Shown: positions 33,998 through 45,941, numbered from the stretch's first letter. The stretch: 64,000 nt of DNA from Fragum whitleyi (GCA_948146395.1 OX411555.1:46565565-46629564); one strand, 5' to 3'. Translations and numbers: made by a program. Notes: generated by a model not told the origin, from the letters alone.

Positions 33998-34837
33998 TTA
34001 AGCAGTGTCTGATCTAGGACGCGCGATTGCGGGAATCCCCGGCATTTCTGAAAGATCACGCATGTTTTTTTGACAAGCGCGGGATGGTCGCGCAAAAAAT
34101 AAAAAAAAGGAATATCAATAAATCTAGCCTTTGACAGCAAGTCGCGTCGAACTGTTTACCATTTTATTCGAGTGGTATCATAAGAGTGACTTCCCTTATT
34201 GTTTACTATAGTTGACTTCGATTGCAACTAAGATCATGCGTTTGTAACTATAGTTATACCTACTATTGTATTCCTATTAGTATCAGTTGAAGTCGACCAA
34301 TGCTTTTACGAATCTTTTTAAACGAACATTTGAATACATTCATTATATTTTCATTAAGCGAGAAAAACATTGTCAATAAAAAAACATTTACTTTTGAAAA
34401 AAATAAATATAGTTTTTTTCAAAGTGAATTAGATCTACTTATAAAAAAAATAAAAATCGCTTTTGTCAACAGGAAAATTTGAATTTTATGTTTGTTGTCA
34501 TTGTAATGATCGACTCGTCTGCATTCGACAAACAATGGATCAGACAGGAAAAAACGGTGTTTTATCGATTTCTTTTGCCGTGAAACTCAAACAAATGTGG
34601 ATGACGGAAATACGTCGACCAATGTGACTGAAACGGCGATAGAATCAGAGTCACAAATTGACGACGCCATCGCAGATTCAGACTGTAACAAGAAAAAAAG
34701 TCAAAGCCCTGTAAATTATTTTTGTTAGGTTAAGCTAACTTGAAGTCCCCCATAGTTATTACAGATCCCCCACGTTTTCAAAACTAATGGGGGAATTTCC
34801 CCCATGTTTTTCAAATCCTGGATCAGACACTGCTTAA
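33998..34837. mobile_element. 840-bp TTAA transposon M5
   Basis: TTAA at both ends (33998-34001 and 34834-34837) with TIR GCAGTGTCTGATCTAGGA / TCCTGGATCAGACACTGC, one mismatch in 18. The interior is CpG-containing near the left end, AT-rich in the middle, and has ATTCCCCCAT/ATGGGGGAAT inverted motifs near the right end. It is larger than the MITEs and contains a small open frame (34510-34728). Probably a deletion derivative of an autonomous element. Confidence 0.75.
34510..34728 (+). other. Small open frame inside M5, possible transposon-gene remnant
   Basis: 72 sense codons between stops, with no ATG in frame. SDRKKRCFIDFFCRETQTN is basic then aromatic/Cys-containing. An acidic S/T/E/D-rich part and CNKKKSQSPVNYFC follow. 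Such a mix resembles N-terminal exons of some DNA transposases (Cys near the start), but no family can be named. It may be chance. Confidence 0.25.
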
Positions 34838-35750
34838 GGCATTCGCCTAAACATATCATTCAAAATTTTTATACGCCCGTCGAAGACGGGACGTATTATG
34901 GGATCACCCGTGGCGTACGGCGTCCGGCGTCAGGCGGCGTCCACTTCTTTGTCCGGAGCATAACTCTGTAACTTGAAGTCCAATGGACTTCAAACTTGGC
35001 ACTTGTATTCTTCTCATCATTGCGGAGTGCAGTGCACAAGAACCATAACTCTACCTGGCTTATTTTTTGAGTTATTGCCCTTTGTTGTTTTTCATACTAG
35101 AATCTTGTCCGGAGTATATCTCTAAAAGTATAATAGCTAGGATCATGAAACTTCATGGGTGTATAGATCTCATCAAGGGGGAGTGCAGTGCACAAGAACC
35201 ACAACTCTACCTGGCCTATTTTTAGCTCACCTGAGCACATCGTGCTCAAGGTGAGCTTTTGTGATCATTGAATGTCCGGCGTCCGGCGTCAACAATCTTA
35301 GAGTTTACACTCTAGAAGAGTTTACACTCTAGAGGCCACAAAATGGCCCAATCTTCATGAAACTTGGTCAGAATGTTGGCCAGGTCACAAGGATGAACCC
35401 TATTGAAAATGGGAAGGATCCATGCCATTTCACAGGAAAAGGGGCCATAATGACAATTTTTTGTTTACACTCTAGAGGCCACAAATATGGCCCAATCTTC
35501 ATGAAACTTGGTCAGAATGTTGACCAGGTCACAAGGATTAACCCTATTGAAAATGGGAAGGATCCATGCCATATCAAGGAAAAGGGGCCTTAATGACAAT
35601 TTTCTTGTTTACACTCTAGAGGCCACAAATATGGCCCAATCTTCATGAAATTTGGTCAGAAGGTTGGCCAAGCCACAAGGATGATCCCTATCGAAAATGG
35701 GAAGGATCTGTGCCATATCATGGGAAAAGGGACCTTAATGACAATTTTTT

Positions 35751-37457
35751 AGCTCACCTGAGCACGAAGTGCTCAAGGTGAGCTTTTGGGGTCACTTGAT
35801 GTCCGTCGTCCGTTGTGCGTCGTGCGTTGTCAACATTTACCTTGTGGACACTCTAGAGGCCATATTTTTAGCCCAATCAACCTGAAAATTGGTCAGATTG
35901 ATTATCTTGATAAAATCTCGGACAAGTTCGAAATTGGGTCAAGTGGGGTCAAAAACTAGGTCACAGGGTCAAATCTTAGAAAAACCTTGTGGACACTCTA
36001 GAGGCCATATTTTTAGCCCAATCAACCTGAAAATTGGTCAGAATGATTATCTTGATAAAATCTCGGGCAAGTTCGAAATTGGGTCAAGTGGGGTCAAAAA
36101 CTAGGTCTTTGGGTCAAATCTTAGAAAAACCTTGTCGTCACTCTAGAGGCCATATTTTTAGCCCAATCAACCTGAAAATTGGTCAGTATGAATATCTTGA
36201 TGAAATCTCGGACAAGTTCCAAATTGGGTCAAGTGGGGTCAAAAACTAGGTCTTTGGGTCAAATCTTAGAAAAACCTTGTCGTCACTCTAGAGGCCATAT
36301 TTTTAGCCCAATCAACCTGAAAATTGGTCAGTATGAATATCTTGATGAAATCTCGGACAAGTTCCAAATTGGGTCAAGTGGGGTCAAAAACTAGGTCATG
36401 GGGTCAAATCTTAGAAAAAAACCTCGTCGTCACTCTAGAGGCCATATTTTAAGCCCAATCAACCTGAAAATTGGTCGGAATGTTTATCTTGATGAAATCT
36501 CGGACAAGTTCGAAATTGGGTCAAGTGGGGTCAAAAACTAGGTCTTTGGGTCAAATCTTAGAAAAACCTTGTGGACACTCTAGAGGCCATATTTTTAGCC
36601 CAATCAACCTGAAAATTGGTCAGAACAATTAACTTGATAAAATCTTTGACAAGTTCAAAATTGGGTCAAGTGGGGTCAAAATATAGGACAATCTAGAGGC
36701 CATATTTTTAGCCCAATCAACCTGAAAATTGGTCCGAATGATTATCTTGATGAAATCTCGGACAAGTTTGAAATTGGGTCAAGTGGGGTCAAAAACTAGG
36801 TCACGGGGTCAAATCTTAGAAAAACCTTGTGGACACTCTAGAGGCAATATTTTTTGCCCAATCAACCTGAAAATTGGTCGGAATGTTAATCTTGATGTAA
36901 TCTCGGACAAGTTCGAAATTGGGTCAAGTAGGGTCAAAAACTAGGTCACTGGGTCAAATCTTAGAAAGACCTTGTGGACACTCTAGAGGCAATATTTTAA
37001 GCCAAATCAACCTGAAAATTGGTCAGAACATTAATCTTGATCAAATATCGGACAAGTTCAAAATTGGGTAAAGTGGGGTCAAAATCTAGGTCACTGGGTC
37101 AAATCTTAGAAAAACCTTGTGGACACTCTAGAGGCCATATTTTTAGCCCAATCAACCTGAAAATTGGTCAGAATGCTTATCTTGATGAAATCTTGGACAA
37201 GTTCGAAATTGGGTCAAGTGAGGTCAAAAACTAGGTCACTGGGTCGAATCTTAGAAAATCCTTGTGGACACTCTAGGGGCCATATTTTTAGTTGAATCAA
37301 CCTGAAAATTGGACAGAATGAATAATTTGATGAGAACTTTGACAAATTTGAAATTGGGTCAAGTTAGGTCAAAACTAAATCACTGGGTCAAATCTTGGAA
37401 AAGCTGTTTTAGATTGTTAATTCAGGTGAGCGATTAAGGGCCACTATGGCCCTCTTG
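35751..37457 (+). mobile_element. Family A hairpin-capped element A5, inside A4
   Basis: 5' hairpin as A1 with loop gaa, GTCCGTCGTCCGTTGTGCGTC array, then ~11 monomers of 145 bp: CTTGTGGACACTCTAGAGGC, CCCAATCAACCTGAAAATTGG, GGGTCAAGTGGGGTCAAAAAC. 3' hairpin AGGGCCA cta TGGCCCT CTTG. The array gives overlapping 71-codon frames in every third phase because 145 is not divisible by 3; these are not genes. Confidence 0.92.
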
Positions 37458-37609
37458 TTTGTTTACACTCTAGAGGCCACAAATATGGCCCAATCTTCAT
37501 GAAACTTGGTCAGAATGTTGGCCAGGTCACAAGAATGAACCCTTTTCGAAAATGGGAAGGATCTGTGCCATATTACAGGAAAAGGGGCCTTAATGACAAT
37601 TTTTTTGTT

Positions 37610-40592
37610 AGCTCACCTGAGCACATCGTGCTCAAGGTGAGCTTTTGTGATCATTGAATGTCTGTCGTGCGTCGTCCATCGTCCACAATTTAAGTGTTTA
37701 CACTCTAGAGGCCACAAATATGATCCAATCTTCATGAAACTTGGTCAGAATGTTCCCCAGGTCACAAGGATGAACCCTATTGAAAATGGGAAGGATCCAT
37801 ACGAAATCAAGGGAAAAGGAGCCTTATTGACAATTTTCTTGTTTACACTCTAGAGGCCACAAATATGATCCAATCTTCATGAAACTTGGTCAGATTGTCC
37901 CCCAGGTCACAAGGATGAAGCCTATTGAAAATGGGAAGGATCCATACGAAATCAAGGTGAAAGGAGCCTTATTGACAATTTTCTTGTTTACACTCTAGAG
38001 GCCACAAATATGGCCCAATCTTCATGAAACTTGGTCAGAATGTTGGCCAGGTCACAAGGATGGACCCTATTGAAAATGGGAGGGATCCATGCCATATCAC
38101 GGGAAAAGGGGCCTTTTTGACAATATTCTTGTTTACACTCTAGAGGCCACAAATATGGCCCTATCTTCATGAAACTTGGTCTGAATCTTCCCCAGGTCAC
38201 AAGGATGAACCCTATCGCAAATGGGAAGGATCCATGTCATATCACGGGAAAAGGGGCCTTAATGACAATTTTCTCGTTTACACTCTAGAGGCCACAAATA
38301 TGGTCCTATCTTCATGAAACTTTGTCAGAATGTCATCTTCACGAGTCAAGGGGTATCGAATCGATTAGATCTTCTCGAATACCCCTTGACTGAATGAATA
38401 GGTATTTTCTGTACGATTTATTTTTAGCCGGCCAATCAAAAGGTCAAACGCGATTTCTGTGACTGCCAATCAGAGAGCTTCTTACAAACGATATCGGTAC
38501 CATTTAATCCCTATGGCAACCTGTTGTATTCCGACGACTGTGTAGATTAACCCTTCATTCTTGGATAAAGAAAATGCGTCGCATCGAAGACGCTAACTCT
38601 TTAGTACGTTTTTATTCGGTGACAGATAGATTTATAAAATCAACAAAATATAAATCAGTTCCTGTTTATCAGAATGATAGGAATAGTAAGCCGAAAGTTT
38701 CCTCATTGTCCACTGTGAATGTTTCCGAAGCTTCCCCCCCCCCCTAAATTACATCAAAATGTGAGTTGGGAATTCACATTATCTTTCACACGTTTTGTAT
38801 TTTAGCCGACTAACAAAAATAACATGAAATGATTTTGAGTTAATCTATCCCCCATATTGTTCCATAGAAGAACATTTTGGATAGCCTTCTCTCCCCCCCC
38901 CCCCCCCCAAAATGTATGAAATAAAAATAAATAAATTTAATGGCCAGGGTTTTTTTTTATTGAAATCAAATATATTTCTATACTACATAAAATATAGTCA
39001 ACGGGCGGCAAAACTACTAAATCATAACTTGAATGAGCTGTAGCCACGAGATTTTGGACTATCCCACATTAAAACACGTATATATCATATATATTAAAGA
39101 TAAAAATCAAATAATCCCTTTTTAATTACAAATACATGTGTAATTCTATTTGGATTGGACGTTGCGCGTGATTGCTTTGTTTTAAACGTCGTGAATAAGT
39201 TGTTTCATAGCAAAGTTTTAAATTTATCGTAATATTGTGACTACCTGCAGTATGGGTACTTTTCAAATTAAAATTAATTCAAATAAATAAACAAATAAAT
39301 AAATGTTGAAGACAAATCATAACAATAAACAAATAAATTGATTAATTCTTCGGCTCCCACAATATTCTCACACGAGATTTATTTTACACAGATAGAGGAT
39401 TTTAACTAAAAATTGTTCTGTTATTTTCTTTATTTATTTATTTATTTTCATATTTTATTCTGTTTATTTCTCTTGATAGTTTATGTGTTTAAAGAAAATT
39501 CTGCTGGAAAAGAAGGAGAAAAACTCCCGAATAAAAGAATTCATATGAAAATTCAAGAAAATTATCATTTCTAAATTATTTCTATATATAAGACGGCTTA
39601 ATTATTGAATTTATTCCAAATTTTAAATTTCGCGTACTTCAATATAGATGCATTCTACTATATTGGAGTATGCCATTGATAAGGTCTAAAACATTGAAAA
39701 CTTAAACAGGTATTAATTGAATGAAATAACTTGAAAATTCAAATAAACATTGAAAAATCGTAATACACTGTCATCGAGGGTAGAAAAGAAGAATTTGAGA
39801 ACCTTTCAATGTACCATCAAATTATTAAAAAGATATGTTGTCATTTGAAAAGATATAGGAATTTCGATCAGTTTTTGTGATTGTGTATTTCAGTCTTGCT
39901 AAGTGTCACAATAACCTAAAACTGGAGGGGTTTAGTGCAATTCTAAGGGTTAATTTCACATCTGGAAAGTAGCCGCGGGGCATATTGATCTAACATACCT
40001 CCCGCTGTCGGACTTTTTTGTAAGAACGTTACTGATTGGTCGGCCTCGTTTTCCGTTCTGTGACGTCACGCGTACAGAAATTACCCATTCAATCAGCCAA
40101 GGGTAAGATAAGTAAAACGAGGCCAGGTCACAAGGATGAAGTGTATTGAAAATGGGGAGGATCCATGCAAAATCAAGGGAAAAGGGGCCTTATTGACAGT
40201 TTTTTTGTTTACGCTCTAGAGGCCATAAATATGATCCAATCTTTATGAAACTTGGTCAGGATGTTGGCAGGGTCACAAGGATTAATCCTATCGAAAATGG
40301 GAGGGATCCATGCCATATCAAGGGAAAAGGAGCCTTATTGACAATTTTCTTGTTTACGCTCTAGAGGCCACAAATATGGCCCAATCTTCATGAAACTTGG
40401 TCAGAATGTTGATCATGTCACAAGGATGAACGCCATTTAAAATGGGATGGATCCATGCCAAAACACTGGAAAAGGGGTCTTAATGATTATTCTCATGTTA
40501 TGTTCTTTATTACACTGCCTATTTAATTGCTGTGACATCCCAGGGGTCAAAAAGAATCAGGTGAGCGATCTAGGACCATCATGGTTCTCTTG
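37610..40592 (+). mobile_element. Family A hairpin-capped element A6, inside A4, hosting M7
   Basis: 5' hairpin AGCTCACCTGAGCAC atc GTGCTCAAGGTGAGCT, GTCTGTCGTGCGTCGTCC array, ~146-bp monomers of the same type as A4, interrupted by M7 (38332-40122). 3' hairpin AGGACCA tca TGGTTCT CTTG (one wobble pair). Confidence 0.82.
38332..40122. mobile_element. 1.8-kb transposon M7 with long imperfect TIRs, inside A6
   Basis: The host monomer is cut at GTCAGAATGT and resumes at GCCAGGTCAC. The complement of the right end (ACCCTTGGCTGATTGAATGG, TTTCTGTACG, GGCCGACCAATCA) aligns with the left end (ACCCCTTGACTGAATGAATA, TTTCTGTACG, AGCCGGCCAATCA), so the TIRs exceed 80 bp. The left end also has the hairpin AGTCAAGGGGTAT...ATACCCCTTGACT. 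The interior is AT-rich with C-tracts near 38731 and 38891. No gene recognised; superfamily unknown. Confidence 0.7.
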
Positions 40593-41699
40593 TTTACACT
40601 CTAGAGACCACAAATATGGCCCAATCTTCATGAAACTTGGTCAGAATGTTGGGCAGGTCACAAAGATGAACCCTATTGAAAATGGGAAGGATCCGTGCCA
40701 TATCACGGGAAAAGGGGCCTTAATGACATTTTTCTTGTTTACGCTCTAGAAGCCACAAATACAATTCAATTTTCATGAAACATGATCAGAATAATGGCTA
40801 GGTCACAAGGATGAACCCTATTTAAAATGGGAACAATCCATGTCATATCACGGGAAAAGGGGCATAAATGACTATTTTCTTTTTAGAGGCCACAAATATT
40901 GCCCAATCTTGATGAAACTTGGTCAGAATGTTGGCCAGGTCACATGAAACTTGTTGAGAAAAGGATAGAAATTTATGCAGCGATCATAGAAATAGAGTTA
41001 TGTTTTTCTTTGAAAAATTTATTGATCATTTAATGATCTTTCAAGTATTTAATTTTGCTAAGAGAGAAGTCAAAAAGACGAAGGTGAGCGATCTAGGACC
41101 ATCATGGTCCTCTTGTTTGAGTTATTGCCCTTTGTTGTTTTTCAGACTTGAATCTTGTCCGGAGTATATCTCTTAAAGTATAATAGCTAGGATCATGAAA
41201 CTTCATGGGTGTATAGATCTCACCAAGGGGGAGTGCAGTGCACAAGAACCATAACTCTTCCTGGCATATTTTTTGAGTTATTGCCCTTTGTTGTTTTTCA
41301 GACTTGAATCTTGTCCAGAGTATATCTCTTAAAGTATAATAGCTAGGATCATGAAACTTCATGGGTGTATAGATCTCACCAAGGGGGACCGCAGTGCACA
41401 AGAACCGTAACTCTACCTGGCCTATTTTTTGAGTTATTGCCCATTGTTGTTTTTCATACTAGAATCTTGTCCAGAGTATATCTCTAAAAGTATAATAGCT
41501 AGGATCAGGAAACTCCATGGGTGTATAGATCTCACCAAGGGGGGCAGCACTACACAATAACCACAACTCTACCTGGCCTATTTTTTGAGTTATTGCCCTT
41601 TGTTGTTTTTCAGACTTGAATCTTGTCCGGAGTATATCTCTTAAAGTATTATAGCTAGGATCATGAAACTTCATGGGTGTATAGATATCACTAAATGGG

Positions 41700-41953
41700 T
41701 TTGATTGATTCAACATTATTTCAGTTATATCGCGGCGGCCGGAGCACCTAACAATGGATTCCTGGTATTTCTCACGCCAGTACTACCATTACATCCTTTC
41801 CTAGCCTCCGACTGCTATTTCACATAGGTTTACGATTATCTACCCATTGGTGAAAGACAAACGTCGGAAAGGATATTTGCCGCCACCGGGGATCGAACCC
41901 ACGACTTCCAGATTGGAAGTCTTATGCCTAACCAACTGCGCTATGGTGGCGGC
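41700..41953 (-). mobile_element. tRNA-derived SINE 7, young copy in B
   Basis: On the minus strand it starts with a tRNA-like head: GCCGCCACCATAGCGCAGTT, box B GGTTCGATCCCC, closing GGTGGCGGC. That restores a 7-bp acceptor-like stem GCCGCCA/TGGCGGC. The full body and a short ATTCAACA-type tail follow. TATCACTAAATGGG flanks it on both sides (41686-41699 and 41954-41967), a 14-bp target duplication inside a B monomer. This is the best-preserved SINE in the window. Confidence 0.92.
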
Positions 41954-43009
41954 TATCACTAAATGGGAGTGCAGTGCACAAGAACCATATCTCTACCTGG
42001 CCTATTTTGTGAGTTATTGCCCTTTGTTGTTTTTCAGACTTGAATCTTGTCCGGAGTATATCTCTTAAAGTATAATAGCTAGGATCATGAAACTTCATGG
42101 GTGTATAGATCTCACCAAGGGGGAGTGCAGTGCACAAGAACCATAACTCTACCTGACCTATTTTTTGAGTTATTGCCCTTTGTTGTTTTTCAGACTTGAA
42201 TCTTGTCCGGAGTATATCTCTAAAAGTATAATAGCTAGGATCATGAAACTTCATGGGTGTATAGATCTCACAAAGGGGGAGTGCCATGTACAATAACCAT
42301 CATTCTACCTGACCTATTTTTTGAGTTATTGCCCTTTGTTGTTTTTCAGACTTGAATCTTGTCTGGAATATATCTGTAAAAGTATAATAGCTAGGATCAT
42401 GAAACTTCATGGGTGTATAGATATCACTAAATGGGAGTGCAGTGCACAAGAACCATATCTCTACCTGGCCTATTTTGTGAGTTATTGCCCTTTGTTGTTT
42501 TTCAGACTTGAATCTTGTCCGGAGTATATCTCTTAAAGTATAATAGCTAGGATCATGAAACTTCATGGGTGTATAGATCTCACCAAGGGGGAGTGCAGTG
42601 CACAAGAACCATAACTCTACCTGACCTATTTTTTGATTTATTGTCCTTTGTTGTTTTTTAGACTTGAATCTTGTCCGGAGTATATCTCTAAAAGTATAAT
42701 AGCTAGGATCATGAAACTTCATGGGTGTATAGATCTCACCAAGGGGGAGTGCGGTGTACAAGAACCATTATTCTACCTGGCCTATTTTTTGAGTTATTGC
42801 CCATTGTTGTTTTTCATACTAGAATCTTGTCCAGAGTATATCTCTAAAAGTTTAATAGCTAGGATCATGAAACTTCATGGATGCAAAAAATATTCATTCA
42901 AAATAACCTCAGTTCTATTCAAACCCCCAGTTAATACTAAGCAGTGTGACGGGCATATCTTGTGACAATTTGGCACCTTGTTAGGTTTGATCTATGACAG
43001 CCGCATTCA

Positions 43010-43183
43010 TCGTTTCCGTCCTTTCCAACAATTTTAATCCAATTGTAATGGTAGCACTGGTGTAAGAAATACCAGGATTCTGTGACAGAGGGTTGTTTCC
43101 CGATCACGATCTATTGTTAGGTGCTCCTTTGATATGACTGAAAGATTGTTATATGTGGTGTTTAAGCCTTAACAAACAAATAA
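43010..43183 (+). mobile_element. SINE body fragment with insertion
   Basis: AATGGTAGCACTGGTGTAAG, GAAATACCAGGATTC, TTGTTAGGTGCTCC and TGAAAGATTGTTATATGTGG follow the SINE order. A ~25-bp insertion (GACAGAGGGTTGTTTCCCG) breaks the ATCC-ATTGTTAGG junction. Confidence 0.6.
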
Positions 43184-44832
43184 ATCCCTTGAAATTTGGC
43201 TCACATATCACTATCAAAAGAGCAAAACCTACTATCAAGGGATATAATTTTAGATGTATCTTGTGTAAATTATGCCCCTTTTCAACTTTTTCATTCACTA
43301 TCCAGCACTCAACAACAGATCGGGGCACCAGTTGGCTTAGTTGCAATAATTTACACCTCTCTCTGATATGCTGACAATCCCACATCAGATTATCAAAAGA
43401 GGGATACATTGTCATACCAATTTTGACTATACTTAAATATTATATCATTGGTCATTTACCTTTAAATGGTAACAAGGGGATTAATGAAAGGGTCTCAAAA
43501 TGTGAACATGTGAAATTTGTCATTGGAAAGTTTTTTGCTACTTGGGAACCTATGGCCTTAACCTGAAATTGACCCCAGCATTATTTGAAGCAAAAAAAAC
43601 TTATCATAGGGCCTGTGATACACAAACAAATCTTAATTCACCCTTGACCATACATAAAAAGATTTAGACTAGACAAGCAAGCAAGTAAGGACTTCGAGTC
43701 CTTAAACAGCCTCTGGCATTAAATATACTTCTGTAAACATATATTTGAAAGTACTGTATTTTAAGACAAAACTCTCTCTCTTTTGTGTCATTTAGTGTAT
43801 ATGTGTCTGTCCATAAACTTTTGCTTCAATATTCTTCTCGAAAACTATTAGATGGATTTCAATAAGATTTTACAGGAATGTTCCTTGGGTGACCCTTTAT
43901 AAGATTCCTTCAAAGATTTTTACTCAGCTGAAATATGTTTTTTCAGATTTTTTTGGTGAAAGTCTAATCGGGCTGATAAGATGGGTTTTACATGCTGTTG
44001 AGTTGCCCTGAAATGGGTCCATATGATGAACTATGAAATTCATCTTCTCTGAAAAAACTGTTTAAAACTTATTTAATTTTAAATGGAATGAGGCTGTCAT
44101 GTTGTTGAAAACATAAAAACTCTACAAATGCCTTGTGATATAATGATATACATGTTATAATGTTATTGGAAGAAGAAAAAAAAATTGATATAGAGATCAC
44201 ACCAACCTGTATTAAGTACTTGGTGAAAAAATAGGGTATATTGGTTCGAGGATTATTTTTGAAACACTTAAAGAAATGAGTACATTGCAACCCTGACCTA
44301 TAACCGTGCCTTATCAGTTTTACGGAGGAATAACCTTAATTGACACTGTACTTAAAACGTAAAGCGATATCTAGCCTATATGTAGTTTATTTTCGTAAAG
44401 ACAGCTTTATTACCGATAAAGATTTGAATAAACAGGTGGGATTTAAATAAACAAGTCACCGATTAGGACAGCAGCAAATAGACCTTTTCAATATTTTATC
44501 TTCCTTCACACTTTATTTAATTGTCAAACTTCACTAACCAATCCGCTCATGTCACCTAAGGTGACCACGGGGTGATATAATATCGTATAATTGACAATGT
44601 TATCATGTGTTTTATACACAGGTAAATCAAAGTTAAAAAGGTGAATGAATTTGGTTGACTTTAAAATGAAACAAGTTTCTTAAATAGTTTAATTGAAATC
44701 TGACACTTTGTCTAGGTCTAAGGACATAAAAAAAATTAACTGTACAAAAAATTAGTCCAGTCCCAGATGCAAGACAAATTAACTGAAAGTCAATCAACAC
44801 CGTCTGTTTTGAATTTCCCATGGAAAAAATAT
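43184..44832. other. Mostly unassigned; old D-type monomer at 43800-43930
   Basis: GTGTCTGTCCATAAACTTTTG, TTCTTCTCGAAAACTATTAG, ATGTTCCTTGGGTGACCC at 43803-43900 is a decayed leader of a family D-type element in + orientation. A short palindrome AAGGACTtcgAGTCCTT lies at 43688-43704. No gene supported. Confidence 0.5.
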
Positions 44833-45020
44833 TTAACCTTTGCCATGCTGATCCTGGTTTATTCCTCCTTTTGCAGGAGATAAAGACTATGATCAGCCTG
44901 CACTTATGTGCAGTCTCATCATAGCCTTTACCACCTGATTTTTCTATTTTCAAGAAAAAATATGGTCTCACAATTAGGATGTTCTGTGCTTTTAACACTC
45001 AGATTTTAATGCGATTTAAT
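44833..45020 (+). mobile_element. TTAA-type MITE, family P2 (copy e, 3' decayed)
   Basis: TTAACCTTTGCCATGCTGATC start and the hairpin GACTATGATCAGCCTGCACT / AGTGCAGTCTCATCATAGCC. The right end is lost or unrecognisable after ATTTTAATGCG. Confidence 0.75.
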
Positions 45021-45216
45021 CATTTAAGCTCTTTGTGATTCTTGATTGACCATTGAACAGTGCTTTTGTGGCATCAAGGTTTTAACTTTGGGTCAATCTT
45101 ACTCAATTTTGCTGAAAATGTTTGTACGGTCATAGGGAATATTTGTTTTGAATATGGTAATATTAAGGGAAAATGGGGCTTTATAACAAATATCTTGTTA
45201 CAACTACCTCATTTTT

Positions 45217-45494
45217 AGCTTGGCTGTTTCCAGGGAAAACTCAAGGTATAATGATCACCTTGGTGTTGCTTGTGTTGGTTTTGGCATTGGTGTAACAACC
45301 TTTAACCTTGGTCATATTTCTATTGTTATTGAAGATATCTTTATGAAAATTGGCATGTGTGTTCACTATCCAGATTATAAAAGGGAGATAACTCTTGAAG
45401 CATTTTTGTAACAGTTATGCCCCTTTTTTGACTTGGAATTTTTGCATTATCAAGCACCTGCAGCCGCGTGTTGCTCCCGTAGGCAATGCTCTTG
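45217..45494 (+). mobile_element. Possible hairpin-capped element, family H
   Basis: Starts with AGCTTGGCTG after ATTTTT and ends TTGCtcccgtagGCAATGCTCTTG then TT, which fits the shared termini. There is no GTCC array and only one monomer-like segment (ACAGTTATGCCCCTTTTTTG). A deletion derivative is likely. Confidence 0.5.
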
Positions 45495-45673
45495 TTATAC
45501 CTTATTGTTGATGGTTACATTTCGACTTATGTACCACAAGATGAAAAGGGGATGCATGGTATTGAGCTTGAGTATGAACTTGTATGAGCTATTATGATGG
45601 CCTTCTTGCTATATGATGTTGTAATCTCGTAGTAAGCATTTTTACATTATGGTGGCTTCCTTGAACAAGAATG

Positions 45674-45941
45674 GGGAGCTGCCGTCATAGTGCAGATGGT
45701 AGCGCGTCCAACTGTCATTCTAGAGGTCCCGGGTTTGATCTGGGACTGTGACACTCATCCTTTCTGACTATTTGTCTCCCACCAATGGGTTGATAATCAT
45801 AGACCTTTGTTGGAAAGTAGCTGGAGGCTAGGCAAAGATGTAAGAAATACCAGTAATCAATAATTAGGTGCTCGAGCTGTGGCAATATAACTGAAAGATT
45901 GTTGAAAGGGGCGTTAACTCCTTGTAAACAAACAAACAAAA
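45674..45941 (+). mobile_element. tRNA-derived SINE 5 with target duplication
   Basis: Head TAGTGCAGATGGTAGCGCGT with box B-like GGTTTGATCT; body as in SINE 1; tail AAACAAACAAACAAAA. TGAACAAGAATG occurs at 45662-45673 and 45942-45953, a 12-bp duplication. Confidence 0.88.

Larger units (their letters stand above)
35224..41115 (+). mobile_element. Family A hairpin-capped element A4, inside B, hosting A5 and A6
   Basis: 5' hairpin AGCTCACCTGAGCAC atc GTGCTCAAGGTGAGCT. The array is only GTCCGGCGTCCGGCGTC. Monomers of ~146 bp: TTTACACTCTAGAGGCCAC, CAATCTTCATGAAACTTGG, CACAAGGATGAACCCTATTG, GGAAAAGGGGCC. 3' hairpin AGGACCA tca TGGTCCT CTTG. It splits the B motif TATTTTT|GAGTTATTG. Confidence 0.88.
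34871..42980 (+). mobile_element. Family B hairpin-capped element, host of the A4 nest
   Basis: 5' hairpin ATACGCCCGTC gaa GACGGGACGTAT, then GGCGTCCGGCGTCAGGCGGC. 156-bp monomers follow: GAGTTATTGCCCTTTGTTG, CTTGTCCGGAGTATATCTC, ATAGCTAGGATCATGAAAC, GGGGGAGTGCAGTGCACAAG. Two monomers lie left of A4 and about eleven right of it. A SINE sits at 41700. The 3' end is either ATATCTTG (42962) or CACCTTG (42980); no strong 3' hairpin was found. About 2 kb without inserts. Confidence 0.8.

Noticed and set aside
35889..37234. Series of overlapping 71-codon frames as a repeat protein
   Set aside because: The 145-bp unit is not a multiple of 3, so each unit restarts the same frame artefact. No continuous frame exists.
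41102..42761. Minus-strand frames up to 153 codons (GEIYTPMKFHDPSYYT repeats)
   Set aside because: They are the complement of the 156-bp B monomers (exactly 52 codons, so frames stay open by chance). No domain, and the element itself is on the + strand.
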